Source: a virus. From it: a DNA stretch of 38,905 nucleotides. Shown one piece after another: positions 7,546 to 15,715 of this stretch. Numbering within the stretch: position 1 is the first letter of the stretch; each line of letters opens with the position of its first letter. Both the position numbers and the translations under genes were made by a program. Below the pieces are notes generated by a model, which was not told the origin of the DNA, searched no databases, and saw only the letters and a list, made by a program, of their open reading frames with translations. The stretch is from IMG/VR virus record IMGVR_UViG_3300047381_000835, positions 1-38,905 of that record; one strand, 5' to 3'.

Positions 7546-7907
7546 GTAAAAAGAAACCTAATGTAATAACTCCCTTTGATGACAAACAAAGGTTTAAGGA
7601 TTTGGTAAATGAAGTAATAAGTGATACAAGAATTTTCACTCATATACCAGATTCAATTAGTTTGAGTGGTGTTTTATTTACGCTAACTCTTTCTAACAAA
7701 AAATTTGTTTTTGAAGATATAAAAGTAGACTCATCTTCTGATTATGTTGATGTATTTTTACAAGGCATAAAAAAAGATGCAGATTCCTACTCAGTTACAG
7801 ACGATGGAACAAATATAGTAATTAGTTTTACTGAAAATATTACAATGGCACCTGAGTTGGTTGTAAAGACAGATTTTTCAGTAAAAGGTAAAATAGTGAG
7901 TAGATAA
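7542..7907 (+). CDS. Small beta-rich virion protein, possible fibre-attachment module
   Basis: A 121-residue unknown. The N-terminus is basic and helical (KKKPNVITPFDDKQRFKDLV), followed by beta strands: SLSGVLFTLTLSNKKFVFED, DYVDVFLQGIKKDADSYSVT and NIVISFTENITMAPELVVKT, ending in D-F-S-V-K-G-K-I-V. The V-F-L-x-G ... Y-S-V-T ... I-x-F-T ... V-K-G-K-I series is the same order of elements as in the 109-residue protein before it and the C-terminal end of the protein at 6075. The start ATGA overlaps the previous stop, and the giant fibre gene begins two bases after its own stop. This tight coupling with the fibre gene suggests it docks or organises the fibre, but no direct evidence is visible. 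Confidence 0.6.
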   Translation: MSKKKPNVITPFDDKQRFKDLVNEVISDTRIFTHIPDSISLSGVLFTLTLSNKKFVFEDIKVDSSSDYVDVFLQGIKKDADSYSVTDDGTNIVISFTENITMAPELVVKTDFSVKGKIVSR

Positions 7908-7909
7908 GA

Positions 7910-10900
7910 ATGGCAACATTAATTCAAAGTAAACAGATACAAGGAGTAGTAACCGCATCGGTAATCGAAGGGGACTTCGAAGTAGGTGGTGGTGGTTCGG
8001 TTAACCTAAGTGGTGCAAGTGGTGTTACTGGTTCATTTACAGGCTCATTTAAGGGAGATGGCTCTGAGCTTACCTTTGGTGGAACTGGAATTGTAAGTCG
8101 TTCATCACAATTAATACCCACTTTTGATGGATTATATTTAGAAATAAACGGAGATGGTGTAATATCATCTTCTGCACAATTATATAGTGATTTTGATGCA
8201 AGATATGGTAATGAAGGTGGTGATGGATTAATTTCATCCTCTCAACAAGTAGTTTTATCAAATGTAAGTGGATATACAACATTTTCATCTTCTTTAGATT
8301 CAAGATTAGATTCTTTAATTGCAGCAACTTCATCTTACTTAACAAGTCAAACAGATAATCAAACTTTATCTATATCTGGACAAACACTTACTATTTCAAG
8401 TGGAAATAGTATCACTCTTCCATCTGGTGGAGGAGGAACATCTGATTTTACAGAATTAACAAATGTACCAAGTGGATTAGTATCTTCTTCGGTTCAAATA
8501 ACTGATGGAAGTACAATAGTTAGTGGTTCTGTATTAAGAACTTTAGATGGTACTGGTGTATTAAGTGGAAGTGTTGTTACAAGTTTACCAATTGGAATAA
8601 TTAGTGGCTCAACCTTTACAAATTTCAGCTCATCTGTTGATTCAAGAATAAATGGTATATCTGGTGGGGGTGTAGGTGCAGATTGGAATCTAAACTTACA
8701 AAATATTCCAAGTGGATTAGTTAGTGGTTCAGTACTTAGAACTTTAGATGGTACTGGTGTATTGAGTGGTTCAATAACATCACAACTTCCAAGTGGAGTA
8801 GTTAGTGGTTCAACTCAAATTACAAATGGAAGTACAATAGTTAGTGGTTCTGTATTAAGAACCTTGGAAGGAACTGGTGTAGTTAGTGGAAGTGTTCTTC
8901 GTACTTTAGAAGGAACAGGAGTTGTAAGTGGAAGTGTTCTTCGTACTTTAGATGGTACTGATGTAGTTAGTGGTTCTGTATTAAGAAATTTAGATGGTAC
9001 TGGTGTAGTTAGTGGCTCTGTATTAAGAACTTTAGATGGCACAAACGTAGTTAGTGGTTCGGTAGTTAGAACTTTAGATGGTACAAACGTATTTAGTGGT
9101 TCATTATTACCAGGTTCAAACATAACAATCACATCGGGTAGTGGAAACATAACTATATCATCAAGTGGTGGGGGTGGTTCAACTCCAAGTGGAACAATTA
9201 GTGGTTCTGCACAAATAACAGCATTCGGATTTACAAGTGGTTCACATACTGATATTCCAAGTGGTACAATATCTTCATCAGCACAAGTATTATCATCTCT
9301 TCCAAGTGGTGTAATTAGTGGTTCAACACAAATAACTGATGGAAGTGGTATCGTAAGTGGTTCTGTATTAAGAACTTTAGATGGTACAAGTGTATTTAGT
9401 GGTTCATTAGTAGGTGGTACAAATGTAACTATCAATCAAGTTGGGGATAATTTTATAATATCATCTTCAGCAAGTGGTGGTGGTGGAGCAAGTGTAACTG
9501 TTTCTGATTCCGCACCAAGTTCACCATCTGAAGGAGATTTATGGTGGAAATCAAATGATGGTAACCTTTATGTTTATTATGATTCATATTGGGTAATATC
9601 AACCGATGTAACTGCAGGTTTACCAGTTGGAGTAATAAGTGGTTCAGCACAAATAACTTCAGTAATAACTGATGCATACATTTCAGCATCAGCTGCTTCA
9701 AGTGGTTTTGGTAGTGGTGGTGGTGGAACATCTGATTTCACACAACTTACAAATATACCAAGTGGTTTAGTTAGTGGTTCATCACAAGTAACAGATGCTA
9801 GTGGTATTGTAAGTGGTTCGGTACTTAGGACTTTAGATGGAACGGGAGTAATAAGTGGTTCGGTACTTAGAACTTTAGACGGAACAGGAGTTGTTAGTGG
9901 TTCGGTAGTTAGAACTTTGGATGGAACGGGAGTTGTAAGTGGAAGTGTAATCAGAACTTTAGAAGGAACTGGTGTAGTTAGTGGTTCGGTAGTTAGAACT
10001 TTAGAAGGAACAGGTGTAATAAGTGGTTCAGACCAACTTATATTCAATGGTAATAGGGTTGTATCTCAAGAAAAACTTCCAACAATGTTTACTTCATCAT
10101 TTAATCCTGGAACAAGTGGTTCTGTAATTGATTTCTTAAATGCAGTATTCTATCCAAACACAGAACCAACAATAACAACTGGTAATCAAACAATAGAAGA
10201 ATATACTTCAAATAGTTCAACAATCGTAACAATTGCAGGAACAGACCCCGAAGGACAATCATTAACTTTTGGAACTGCTTCATCATACTCCGATGATTTA
10301 GTTAGAGTGGCATCTAATGGTGTATTAACTTTAAATGCATTAGCAGAATCATCATCGTTTAATACAGATTTAGTTGGTGGAGTACATGGTCATACATTTA
10401 CTGCAACTGCAACTGATACTTTCAACGCTACAATTGAAAAAGATATTACAATCTTTGTAACACCAAACGAATCTCCTAAATTTAGAGAAGGTTCAACTGG
10501 TGGAAATGTTATTACTTCTGTAACATCTAACTTAAATGAAAACTCTACAAATAATACTTTAGTAAAAAGAGTATTCTTTACAGATGCAGAAGGTGATACA
10601 ATTACAATTACAACAAGTTCAATAGATAACAATCACTTTGATGTTACTGTTTATGGAACTTATTTAGATATTAGACAAAATACAGGCTCGTTAGATTACG
10701 AACAACAAACACAATATACATTTAGTATAACTGCTTCAGATGAACATTTTGAAAATGGTCAAGATTCTGATTCAAGAACATTCTTACCAATTACTATAAA
10801 TGTAACTGATAACTTAGCACCAACGTTAAGTAACCAAACTCTATCATCTATAAATGAAAATAGTTCAAATGGAGCATCTGTTGGTTCAATATCAGCAACA

Positions 10901-13021
10901 GATAACGAAGGTGATAGTATTTCATTTGTAACATTTGATTTACATAAATTAGAATTAGATAATAGTAATGTAGCAAGTGGTTCATATGGTGGTACTTCAC
11001 AATTAACAGACCCACACGAAAATCCTTTCCAAATGGATTCGAGTGGTAATGTAACAAGAAAAACTGGTGTTGTAATAAATTCTGATTTAATAAATGAATA
11101 TCAATATAGAGTTCAAGTAAGAGATAACTTTAACTCAACAATTTCAAATGTTGCTATAGTAACGATACCTATTTCAGATGATACAGCAGCAACCATAACA
11201 GATAACTGGTCAGCAGGGCCTTATATCAAAGAATCTGAATTAAGTGGTACAACTATAAAAACAACAGATTATGGTTCAACTCAAGCTGATTATGGTTCAA
11301 ATCAAAGTGGTACATGGAGTTCATCTAACTCATCAATATCAATAAACTCAAATGGTAGTTTATCATTGAATGTAAACTTAAGTGGTTCAGTAACTCAGAG
11401 TGGTGATACAATAGATTCAACAATTACATTTACAAATGGATTTGGTACAACAACTACCGATTCGTTAACTGTAAATGTTATTGAGAATGATGCACCAACT
11501 GCAACATTTACAAACCAAACATCAAACTTAAATGCTAATTTAGCAACAGCAAATACAAACTTAGTTCTCGTAGGAATTTCAGATACAGAATCAGATACAC
11601 CATACTCCGCTTCATTAAGTGGAACAGATGCATCTAAACTTAATTTAGATTACCAAAACTCTAATTCATCTTCTGTTTATATAAGAGCAAATGAAGATTT
11701 ATCAGCAGGTACATTAACTTACAATCTTAAAGTTACTGATAACTACAATAAATCAACAACATATAGTAATCAAACAATTGCAATTGCAACACCTGATGGT
11801 GGTACACTTGGAGGAGATACAACTTCTTATATTATAGAATCAGGAGAAAATGGAGAATCAATTAGAGATGCTAGTGGATTTGGTGCAGGTAACCAATCAC
11901 AAATGAGTGTATCGTATTCACCAAACTATGGTTCACAAGCAGTACAAGGTTCATCATGGACTTCATCAAACCCAGCAATATCAATTAATACAAGTGGACA
12001 ATTATCATTAGCTTTAGATATTAGTGGTTCAACTACTGGTAGTGGTGATGATATTGTTTCAACAATTGGATTCCAAGACCAATATGGTAACGCTGGAAGT
12101 GGAACTGTAACAGTAAACGTATTTGCTAATCAAGCACCAACTGCTACATTTACAAATCAAACTTCAAACTTTGAAACAGATTTAGCAACAACGGGTACTA
12201 CAATGGTTAGTATGAGTATTTCTGATGTTGAATCAGATACTCCATTCTCAGCTTCGTTGACTGGTACAGATGCAAGTTCACTACAATTATTTTACACAAA
12301 TGCAAATTCATCATCGGTAGGTATTCAAGCTTCAACAAACTTATCAGCAGCAACTTACAACTATAATGTTAAAGTAACTGATAATTTTGGTAAGAGTAGA
12401 GAATACAATAGTAGAAGTTTTACAGTTGATACTTCTGCTGATAATGGAAAAGTTTATTTATATGATGTTGGATTTAGTAACGCAACTTATAATACTGCAG
12501 TTGGTATCTCATCAGAAGATAGTTCAACCCCACCAATAGCAACTCCATATTCAAATATTGGATTTTTAGATGCAGTTATAAATGATGATGTAATTGGTGA
12601 TTCAACATTTACATATTCATATGGAAGTACACAAACTGCAACTAAATTACAAGAAGCGAGTGGTTCAAATTTACATGATGTGTTGAGAAGTATGGGAAGT
12701 AGTGGAACTATATCAAGAAACTCAAGTAAACACTTTGTGATTTTATTCCCAAGTGGTTCAGATATGAGTGGAATTCCAACAAGTACAACCGCTGAATATG
12801 GAGATAATACAGTAGGAAGATATACCTTAGAAGTGGGTGGTGATGGAACGACTATTGATGGAACAAACACAATAGAAGCATCAGAAATAAATCAGATGAC
12901 ATTAGCAACATCTCATGTAGGTTACACAAAATGGTTTATGGTGGGAGCAACAAACCAATTTGCAAGTTCAACAAGTATTAATTTAGGATTGAATCCATCA
13001 AGTGGAAGTGGGGGAGTATAA
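7910..13021 (+). CDS. Giant tail fibre/adhesin: Ser-Gly repeats, cadherin-like domains, tip
   Basis: A 1703-residue fibre protein. Residues 1-60 are an attachment-like start with G-S-F-T-G-S-F-K-G-D-G-S, found in other phage fibres. About 60-735 are repeats built on I/V-S-G-S and S-S-A-Q, including two blocks of exact 14-residue tandem units (VVSGSVLRTLDGTG type), three Gly-rich linkers, and a G-D-L-W-W-x-x-N-D-G-N-L-Y-V-Y-Y module near 540. About 750-1510 are five to seven immunoglobulin/cadherin-like domains, shown by D-P-E-G-Q-S-L, N-E-N-S, T-D-A-E-G-D-T-I, L-D-Y-E-Q-Q-T-Q-Y and A-T-D-N-E-G-D-S-I. Residues 1510-1703 form a distinct C-terminal domain without repeats, the best candidate for receptor binding. 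There is no chaperone tail. It sits last in the neck transcript and first of six fibre genes. Minus-strand open frames here arise from its repeats. Confidence 0.9.
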   Translation: MATLIQSKQIQGVVTASVIEGDFEVGGGGSVNLSGASGVTGSFTGSFKGDGSELTFGGTGIVSRSSQLIPTFDGLYLEINGDGVISSSAQLYSDFDARYGNEGGDGLISSSQQVVLSNVSGYTTFSSSLDSRLDSLIAATSSYLTSQTDNQTLSISGQTLTISSGNSITLPSGGGGTSDFTELTNVPSGLVSSSVQITDGSTIVSGSVLRTLDGTGVLSGSVVTSLPIGIISGSTFTNFSSSVDSRINGISGGGVGADWNLNLQNIPSGLVSGSVLRTLDGTGVLSGSITSQLPSGVVSGSTQITNGSTIVSGSVLRTLEGTGVVSGSVLRTLEGTGVVSGSVLRTLDGTDVVSGSVLRNLDGTGVVSGSVLRTLDGTNVVSGSVVRTLDGTNVFSGSLLPGSNITITSGSGNITISSSGGGGSTPSGTISGSAQITAFGFTSGSHTDIPSGTISSSAQVLSSLPSGVISGSTQITDGSGIVSGSVLRTLDGTSVFSGSLVGGTNVTINQVGDNFIISSSASGGGGASVTVSDSAPSSPSEGDLWWKSNDGNLYVYYDSYWVISTDVTAGLPVGVISGSAQITSVITDAYISASAASSGFGSGGGGTSDFTQLTNIPSGLVSGSSQVTDASGIVSGSVLRTLDGTGVISGSVLRTLDGTGVVSGSVVRTLDGTGVVSGSVIRTLEGTGVVSGSVVRTLEGTGVISGSDQLIFNGNRVVSQEKLPTMFTSSFNPGTSGSVIDFLNAVFYPNTEPTITTGNQTIEEYTSNSSTIVTIAGTDPEGQSLTFGTASSYSDDLVRVASNGVLTLNALAESSSFNTDLVGGVHGHTFTATATDTFNATIEKDITIFVTPNESPKFREGSTGGNVITSVTSNLNENSTNNTLVKRVFFTDAEGDTITITTSSIDNNHFDVTVYGTYLDIRQNTGSLDYEQQTQYTFSITASDEHFENGQDSDSRTFLPITINVTDNLAPTLSNQTLSSINENSSNGASVGSISATDNEGDSISFVTFDLHKLELDNSNVASGSYGGTSQLTDPHENPFQMDSSGNVTRKTGVVINSDLINEYQYRVQVRDNFNSTISNVAIVTIPISDDTAATITDNWSAGPYIKESELSGTTIKTTDYGSTQADYGSNQSGTWSSSNSSISINSNGSLSLNVNLSGSVTQSGDTIDSTITFTNGFGTTTTDSLTVNVIENDAPTATFTNQTSNLNANLATANTNLVLVGISDTESDTPYSASLSGTDASKLNLDYQNSNSSSVYIRANEDLSAGTLTYNLKVTDNYNKSTTYSNQTIAIATPDGGTLGGDTTSYIIESGENGESIRDASGFGAGNQSQMSVSYSPNYGSQAVQGSSWTSSNPAISINTSGQLSLALDISGSTTGSGDDIVSTIGFQDQYGNAGSGTVTVNVFANQAPTATFTNQTSNFETDLATTGTTMVSMSISDVESDTPFSASLTGTDASSLQLFYTNANSSSVGIQASTNLSAATYNYNVKVTDNFGKSREYNSRSFTVDTSADNGKVYLYDVGFSNATYNTAVGISSEDSSTPPIATPYSNIGFLDAVINDDVIGDSTFTYSYGSTQTATKLQEASGSNLHDVLRSMGSSGTISRNSSKHFVILFPSGSDMSGIPTSTTAEYGDNTVGRYTLEVGGDGTTIDGTNTIEASEINQMTLATSHVGYTKWFMVGATNQFASSTSINLGLNPSSGSGGV
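8840..9091 (+). repeat. Tandem 42-bp coding repeats, block 1 (six units)
   Basis: Units start at 8840, 8882, 8924, 8966, 9008 and 9050 and encode 14-residue units such as VVSGSVLRTLDGTG. A degenerate seventh begins at 9092. The exact 42-base period points to slippage or unequal recombination. Confidence 0.9.
9809..10018 (+). repeat. Tandem 42-bp coding repeats, block 2 (five units)
   Basis: Units start at 9809, 9851, 9893, 9935 and 9977 and encode the same 14-residue unit as block 1, with V/I alternation at the first position and L/V/I at the seventh. A sixth partial unit starts at 10019. Blocks 1 and 2 are about 720 bases apart. Confidence 0.9.
11190..12437 (+). repeat. Duplicated two-domain cassette, period 642 bp
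   Basis: Approximate bounds. The copies share WSSSNSSISINSNGSLSL against WTSSNPAISINTSGQLSL, then APTATFTNQTSN in both, then ESDTPYSASLSGTDAS against ESDTPFSASLTGTDAS. The G-C-A-C-C-A-A-C-T-G-C landmark is at 11492 and 12134, an offset of 642 bases (214 codons). The copies have diverged, so this is an older event than the 42-bp arrays. Confidence 0.8.
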
Positions 13022-13032
13022 TAATGAAAAAG

Positions 13033-13042
13033 TATATTTATA
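13033..13042 (+). promoter_or_regulatory. Putative late promoter motif TATATTTATA
   Basis: An exact copy of the 10-mer 11 bases after the giant fibre stop and 18 bases before the ATG at 13061. AAGGAG (13049..13054) between them is a good ribosome site. The shortest motif-to-start spacing in the window. Confidence 0.6.
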
Positions 13043-13060
13043 TAATAAAAGGAGATAAAG

Positions 13061-13651
13061 ATGCCATCGTATAGTTCGAAATTACAGTTATCACCAGCTG
13101 GAGTTAGTGGTAATATAGTTTTAATGGATATAGACCCTATTAAGGGAGCCTTTGCGGTTTACACCTCAACAGAATTAAATGCAAAATCTGTAAATTATTT
13201 TTCTGATGGCCAATTAGTTTATGTTAGTGACAGTGGTTCATTATTTAAGGCAAAAGTAACTCCCGCAAACCCACCAGTTTCATTTGAAGATACAGTAACT
13301 TTTTCTGCTTTCTCATTTAATAGTGGTTCATTTGTATCTGCTTCATTTAATAGTTCAACAAGTGCATTAACCTTATTTGGTGAGGATGTACCTGGTTCAA
13401 CAAGAGTATCTATGTCTGTTGATTTATCTTCCCTCGAAGGAGGGGGAGGTGGAGGAGGTGGTGGTGATATCACCGCTGTATTTACATCTGATGAAGGTAT
13501 TACTGGTGGAGCTTCAAGTGGAAATGTAGTATTAGAATTAGACCCAGGTGATGGAATTTCTGTAAACTCTAATGGTATAAATATTAACACAGGTTCTAAC
13601 CACTTTACAGAGGCAGTTCAAAAAATTAATTTAGATGGTGGTATATTATAA
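13061..13651 (+). CDS. Small fibre-associated protein with polyglycine hinge
   Basis: A 196-residue protein. Residues 1-65 form a beta-rich domain (VSGNIVLMDIDPIKGAFAVY; GQLVYVSDSGSLFKA), residues 65-125 are Ser/Phe-rich strands, and a nine-Gly run (E-G9-D, about residues 127-137) acts as a flexible hinge. The C-terminal part has S-D-E-G-I-T-G-G-A-S-S-G-N and D-P-G-D-G-I-S-V-N-S-N-G-I, motifs that recur as T-A-G-A-G-L-T-G-G-G and N-G-I-x-I-N-A-D-N in the fibre at 15716. That similarity ties it to the fibre system. It has its own upstream motif and SD and is followed by a palindrome. It could be a short fibre or a fibre connector; the exact role is unknown. Confidence 0.75.
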   Translation: MPSYSSKLQLSPAGVSGNIVLMDIDPIKGAFAVYTSTELNAKSVNYFSDGQLVYVSDSGSLFKAKVTPANPPVSFEDTVTFSAFSFNSGSFVSASFNSSTSALTLFGEDVPGSTRVSMSVDLSSLEGGGGGGGGGDITAVFTSDEGITGGASSGNVVLELDPGDGISVNSNGININTGSNHFTEAVQKINLDGGIL

Positions 13652-13657
13652 TATCAA

Positions 13658-13667
13658 CATATTTATA
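13658..13667 (+). promoter_or_regulatory. Near-match late-type motif CATATTTATA
   Basis: One mismatch to TATATTTATA, seven bases after the previous stop and 92 bases before the next gene. It is weaker support than the exact copies. Confidence 0.4.
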
Positions 13668-13669
13668 CA

Positions 13670-13685
13670 AGAACTATATAGTTCT
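13670..13685 (+). other. Perfect 16-bp palindrome AGAACTATATAGTTCT
   Basis: A perfect inverted repeat in the leader of the 13760 gene, three bases after a near-match to the promoter-like motif. No T-run follows directly. It could be an operator-like site or a leader hairpin; nothing distinguishes these. Confidence 0.5.
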
Positions 13686-13759
13686 ATAAAAGGGCAGATG
13701 ACCCGTTTAACAAAATAAAGGTTTTATTTAACAAACAAAAAACAAGGAAATAAAAAACA

Positions 13760-15544
13760 ATGGCACAAATTATTCAACACAAAAGAGGTGTTTTAGAAGA
13801 TTTGAGTGGCGTAACCCCGAATAAGGGTGAACTACTTGTTGTAACGGGTTCAAGTATATCTGCACTAGCTGATGGATTGGTGTTCGTTGGAAATCATTCT
13901 AATTTAACCTCGGTGAACAAAATCTTAACAGGTTCTTCTTCACCAAACTTAACTTCTTATGATGAGGGTGTAAATGGATTACCATTTTACAACACAACAG
14001 ATAAGAAATTACAAATTTTAAGAAAAGATGGAAATATTGATATCGTTCTTAAGAAAACTTCATTAGATTTAGATGGAACAGGAATTATCTCTTCATCTGC
14101 ACAAATTGATGGAGATTTCTTGAATACAAACGGAGATTCAGTTATCTCATCTTCAGCACAATTAACAACAGAATTTGATACAAGATATCTAAACACAAAT
14201 GGTGATTCAGTTATCTCATCTTCTGCACAATTAGATTCAGTATTCTTGAAATCTGATGGAGAGAGTGTTATCTCATCTTCAGCACAAGTAGATGCAACTT
14301 CAGTTTTAAACTTTGATTCTAATGTACAATCATTCATTAGAAGTATTGATGTATTATCTGGTTCACTTAATACTGATGATGTATCTGAAGGTTCATCTAA
14401 TGTATATTATACTAACTCAAGAGTTCAATCATTTATTAGAAGTGAGGATGTTATTTCTGGTTCTTCTCAAGTTGTTCTAAACAACGCGGATAAGACAGGA
14501 TTTACAGGAGCTGCTTCGATTACTACTTTAGGTACTGTAACTGCTGGTAACATAGTTGCAATTCTACCTAATGGGGTAGTTTCTTCATCTGCACAAATTG
14601 ATGGAGATTTCTTGAATACAAACGGAGATTCAGTTATTAGTTCATCTGCTCAGTTAACTGGAGACTTTGATACAAGATATCTTAATACAAATAGTGATGG
14701 AGTAATATCAGGTTCTTCTCAAGTAAATGCTGATACAATTACAAACTTTGATACAAACGTACAATCATTTATTAGAAGTATTGATGTAATTTCTGGTTCT
14801 TCTCAAGTAACTGGAATTGTAAATAGTCAAATTAGTGGTGTAAATCATAGTAAAGTTGACTTCGGTGGTTCAAACTTAACTTCTGGTTCATTAGGATTGG
14901 TTGTAGGAGATGGTTCTGCTACTGATACAGTAAATGTTGGTGTAGATACTTTAGCAATTGTTGGTACAGCAAATGAAGTAACAACTGCAGTAACTAATAA
15001 TCAAGTACAAATTGGATTACCTGATAACGTAACAGTTGGTGGTAATATGACAATTAGTGGTAACTTAACTGTAAGTGGAGATACTGTTCAAACTAACGTT
15101 GGTACATTAAATGTTGAAGATAATATTATCAATGTGAACTATGGTGGTTCTGAAACTGATGGTGGTCTTTACGTTTCTGATGTAACCGGTGGTGGTTTAA
15201 CAAGTGGTTCTATTCTTTGGGATGGTACTAATGATTATTGGAAAGCTGGAGCGAAAGATTCTGAAGCTAGGGTAATTGTTGGTAACGGAACTGATACTGC
15301 AGGGAAAATAACTAAATTCTCAGCTGATGGTGTAATTACTGATTCTATTATTTCTGAAAGTGGTACAACTGTAACAATTTCAAATGATTTAATTCTTAGT
15401 GGTTTAACTGCATCTTCATTCTTAGTTTCAAATGGTTCTAAACAATTAGTATCAATTGCAAGTTCAACGGATGGTGATATTTTAGTATCAAATGGAGCAG
15501 GTACATTCTCTGCAACAAATACCATCGATGGTGGTACATTCTAA
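13760..15544 (+). CDS. Tail fibre protein with Ser-Ser-Ala-Gln and Ser-Gly-Ser-Ser-Gln repeats
   Basis: A 594-residue fibre. The N-terminus (MAQIIQHKRGVLEDLSGVTP, then NKGELLVVTGSS) has the look of a virion-attachment segment; the gene at 26712 begins similarly (MAQIVKLKRTAVSGKIPT). About residues 100-350 are repeats of DSVISSSAQL, F-D-T-R-Y-L-N-T-N and VISGSSQV, many almost identical. Residues 430-510 are a beta-type module (ISGNLTVSGDTVQTN; NVEDNIINVNYGGSETDGG; ILWDGTNDYWKAG) that recurs in the fibre at 19733. The C-terminal end is Ser/Thr-rich with S-K-Q-L-V-S-I-A-S and ends near a terminator. There is no chaperone tail. AAGGAA (13744..13749) is the ribosome site. It is probably one of a set of alternative or stacked fibre subunits. 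Confidence 0.85.
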   Translation: MAQIIQHKRGVLEDLSGVTPNKGELLVVTGSSISALADGLVFVGNHSNLTSVNKILTGSSSPNLTSYDEGVNGLPFYNTTDKKLQILRKDGNIDIVLKKTSLDLDGTGIISSSAQIDGDFLNTNGDSVISSSAQLTTEFDTRYLNTNGDSVISSSAQLDSVFLKSDGESVISSSAQVDATSVLNFDSNVQSFIRSIDVLSGSLNTDDVSEGSSNVYYTNSRVQSFIRSEDVISGSSQVVLNNADKTGFTGAASITTLGTVTAGNIVAILPNGVVSSSAQIDGDFLNTNGDSVISSSAQLTGDFDTRYLNTNSDGVISGSSQVNADTITNFDTNVQSFIRSIDVISGSSQVTGIVNSQISGVNHSKVDFGGSNLTSGSLGLVVGDGSATDTVNVGVDTLAIVGTANEVTTAVTNNQVQIGLPDNVTVGGNMTISGNLTVSGDTVQTNVGTLNVEDNIINVNYGGSETDGGLYVSDVTGGGLTSGSILWDGTNDYWKAGAKDSEARVIVGNGTDTAGKITKFSADGVITDSIISESGTTVTISNDLILSGLTASSFLVSNGSKQLVSIASSTDGDILVSNGAGTFSATNTIDGGTF

Positions 15545-15577
15545 TAAAAGTTTAATCATTAATTGATTTTAAAAATT

Positions 15578-15610
15578 AATCCCATACTCAAAAGGTGTGG
15601 GATTTTTTTT
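15578..15610 (+). terminator. Intrinsic terminator after the 13760 fibre gene
   Basis: AATCCCATAC (15578..15587) pairs with GTGTGGGATT (15595..15604) with one G-T wobble, followed by a T-run (15603..15610). It ends the 13760 unit ahead of two promoter-like motifs. Confidence 0.85.
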
Positions 15611-15626
15611 ATACTTTTCAATTTCT

Positions 15627-15636
15627 TATACTTATA
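15627..15636 (+). promoter_or_regulatory. Variant late-type motif TATACTTATA
   Basis: The same one-base variant as at 878..887. It stands 17 bases after the terminator and 45 bases upstream of an exact copy. The pair may form a tandem promoter; this is inference. Confidence 0.35.
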
Positions 15637-15680
15637 TAAGTGAAGTTATATTATCGAGAATCACAAAATACAAGAATAGG

Positions 15681-15690
15681 TATATTTATA
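15681..15690 (+). promoter_or_regulatory. Putative late promoter motif TATATTTATA (fibre 15716 unit)
   Basis: An exact copy of the 10-mer, 25 bases before the ATG at 15716. It follows the terminator at 15578..15610, as expected for a new transcript carrying the two large chaperone-tailed fibres. Confidence 0.65.
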
Positions 15691-15715
15691 TAAAATAAAT
15701 GGGAAAAGAATTTAG

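Noticed and set aside
8840-10018. Regular repeats as a CRISPR array
   Set aside because: Units are contiguous without unique spacers and are in frame with a fibre gene.
8815-10047. Minus-strand open frames with repeats rich in Pro, Thr and Glu
   Set aside because: These are antisense readings of the 42-bp repeats; the periodicity belongs to the plus-strand gene.
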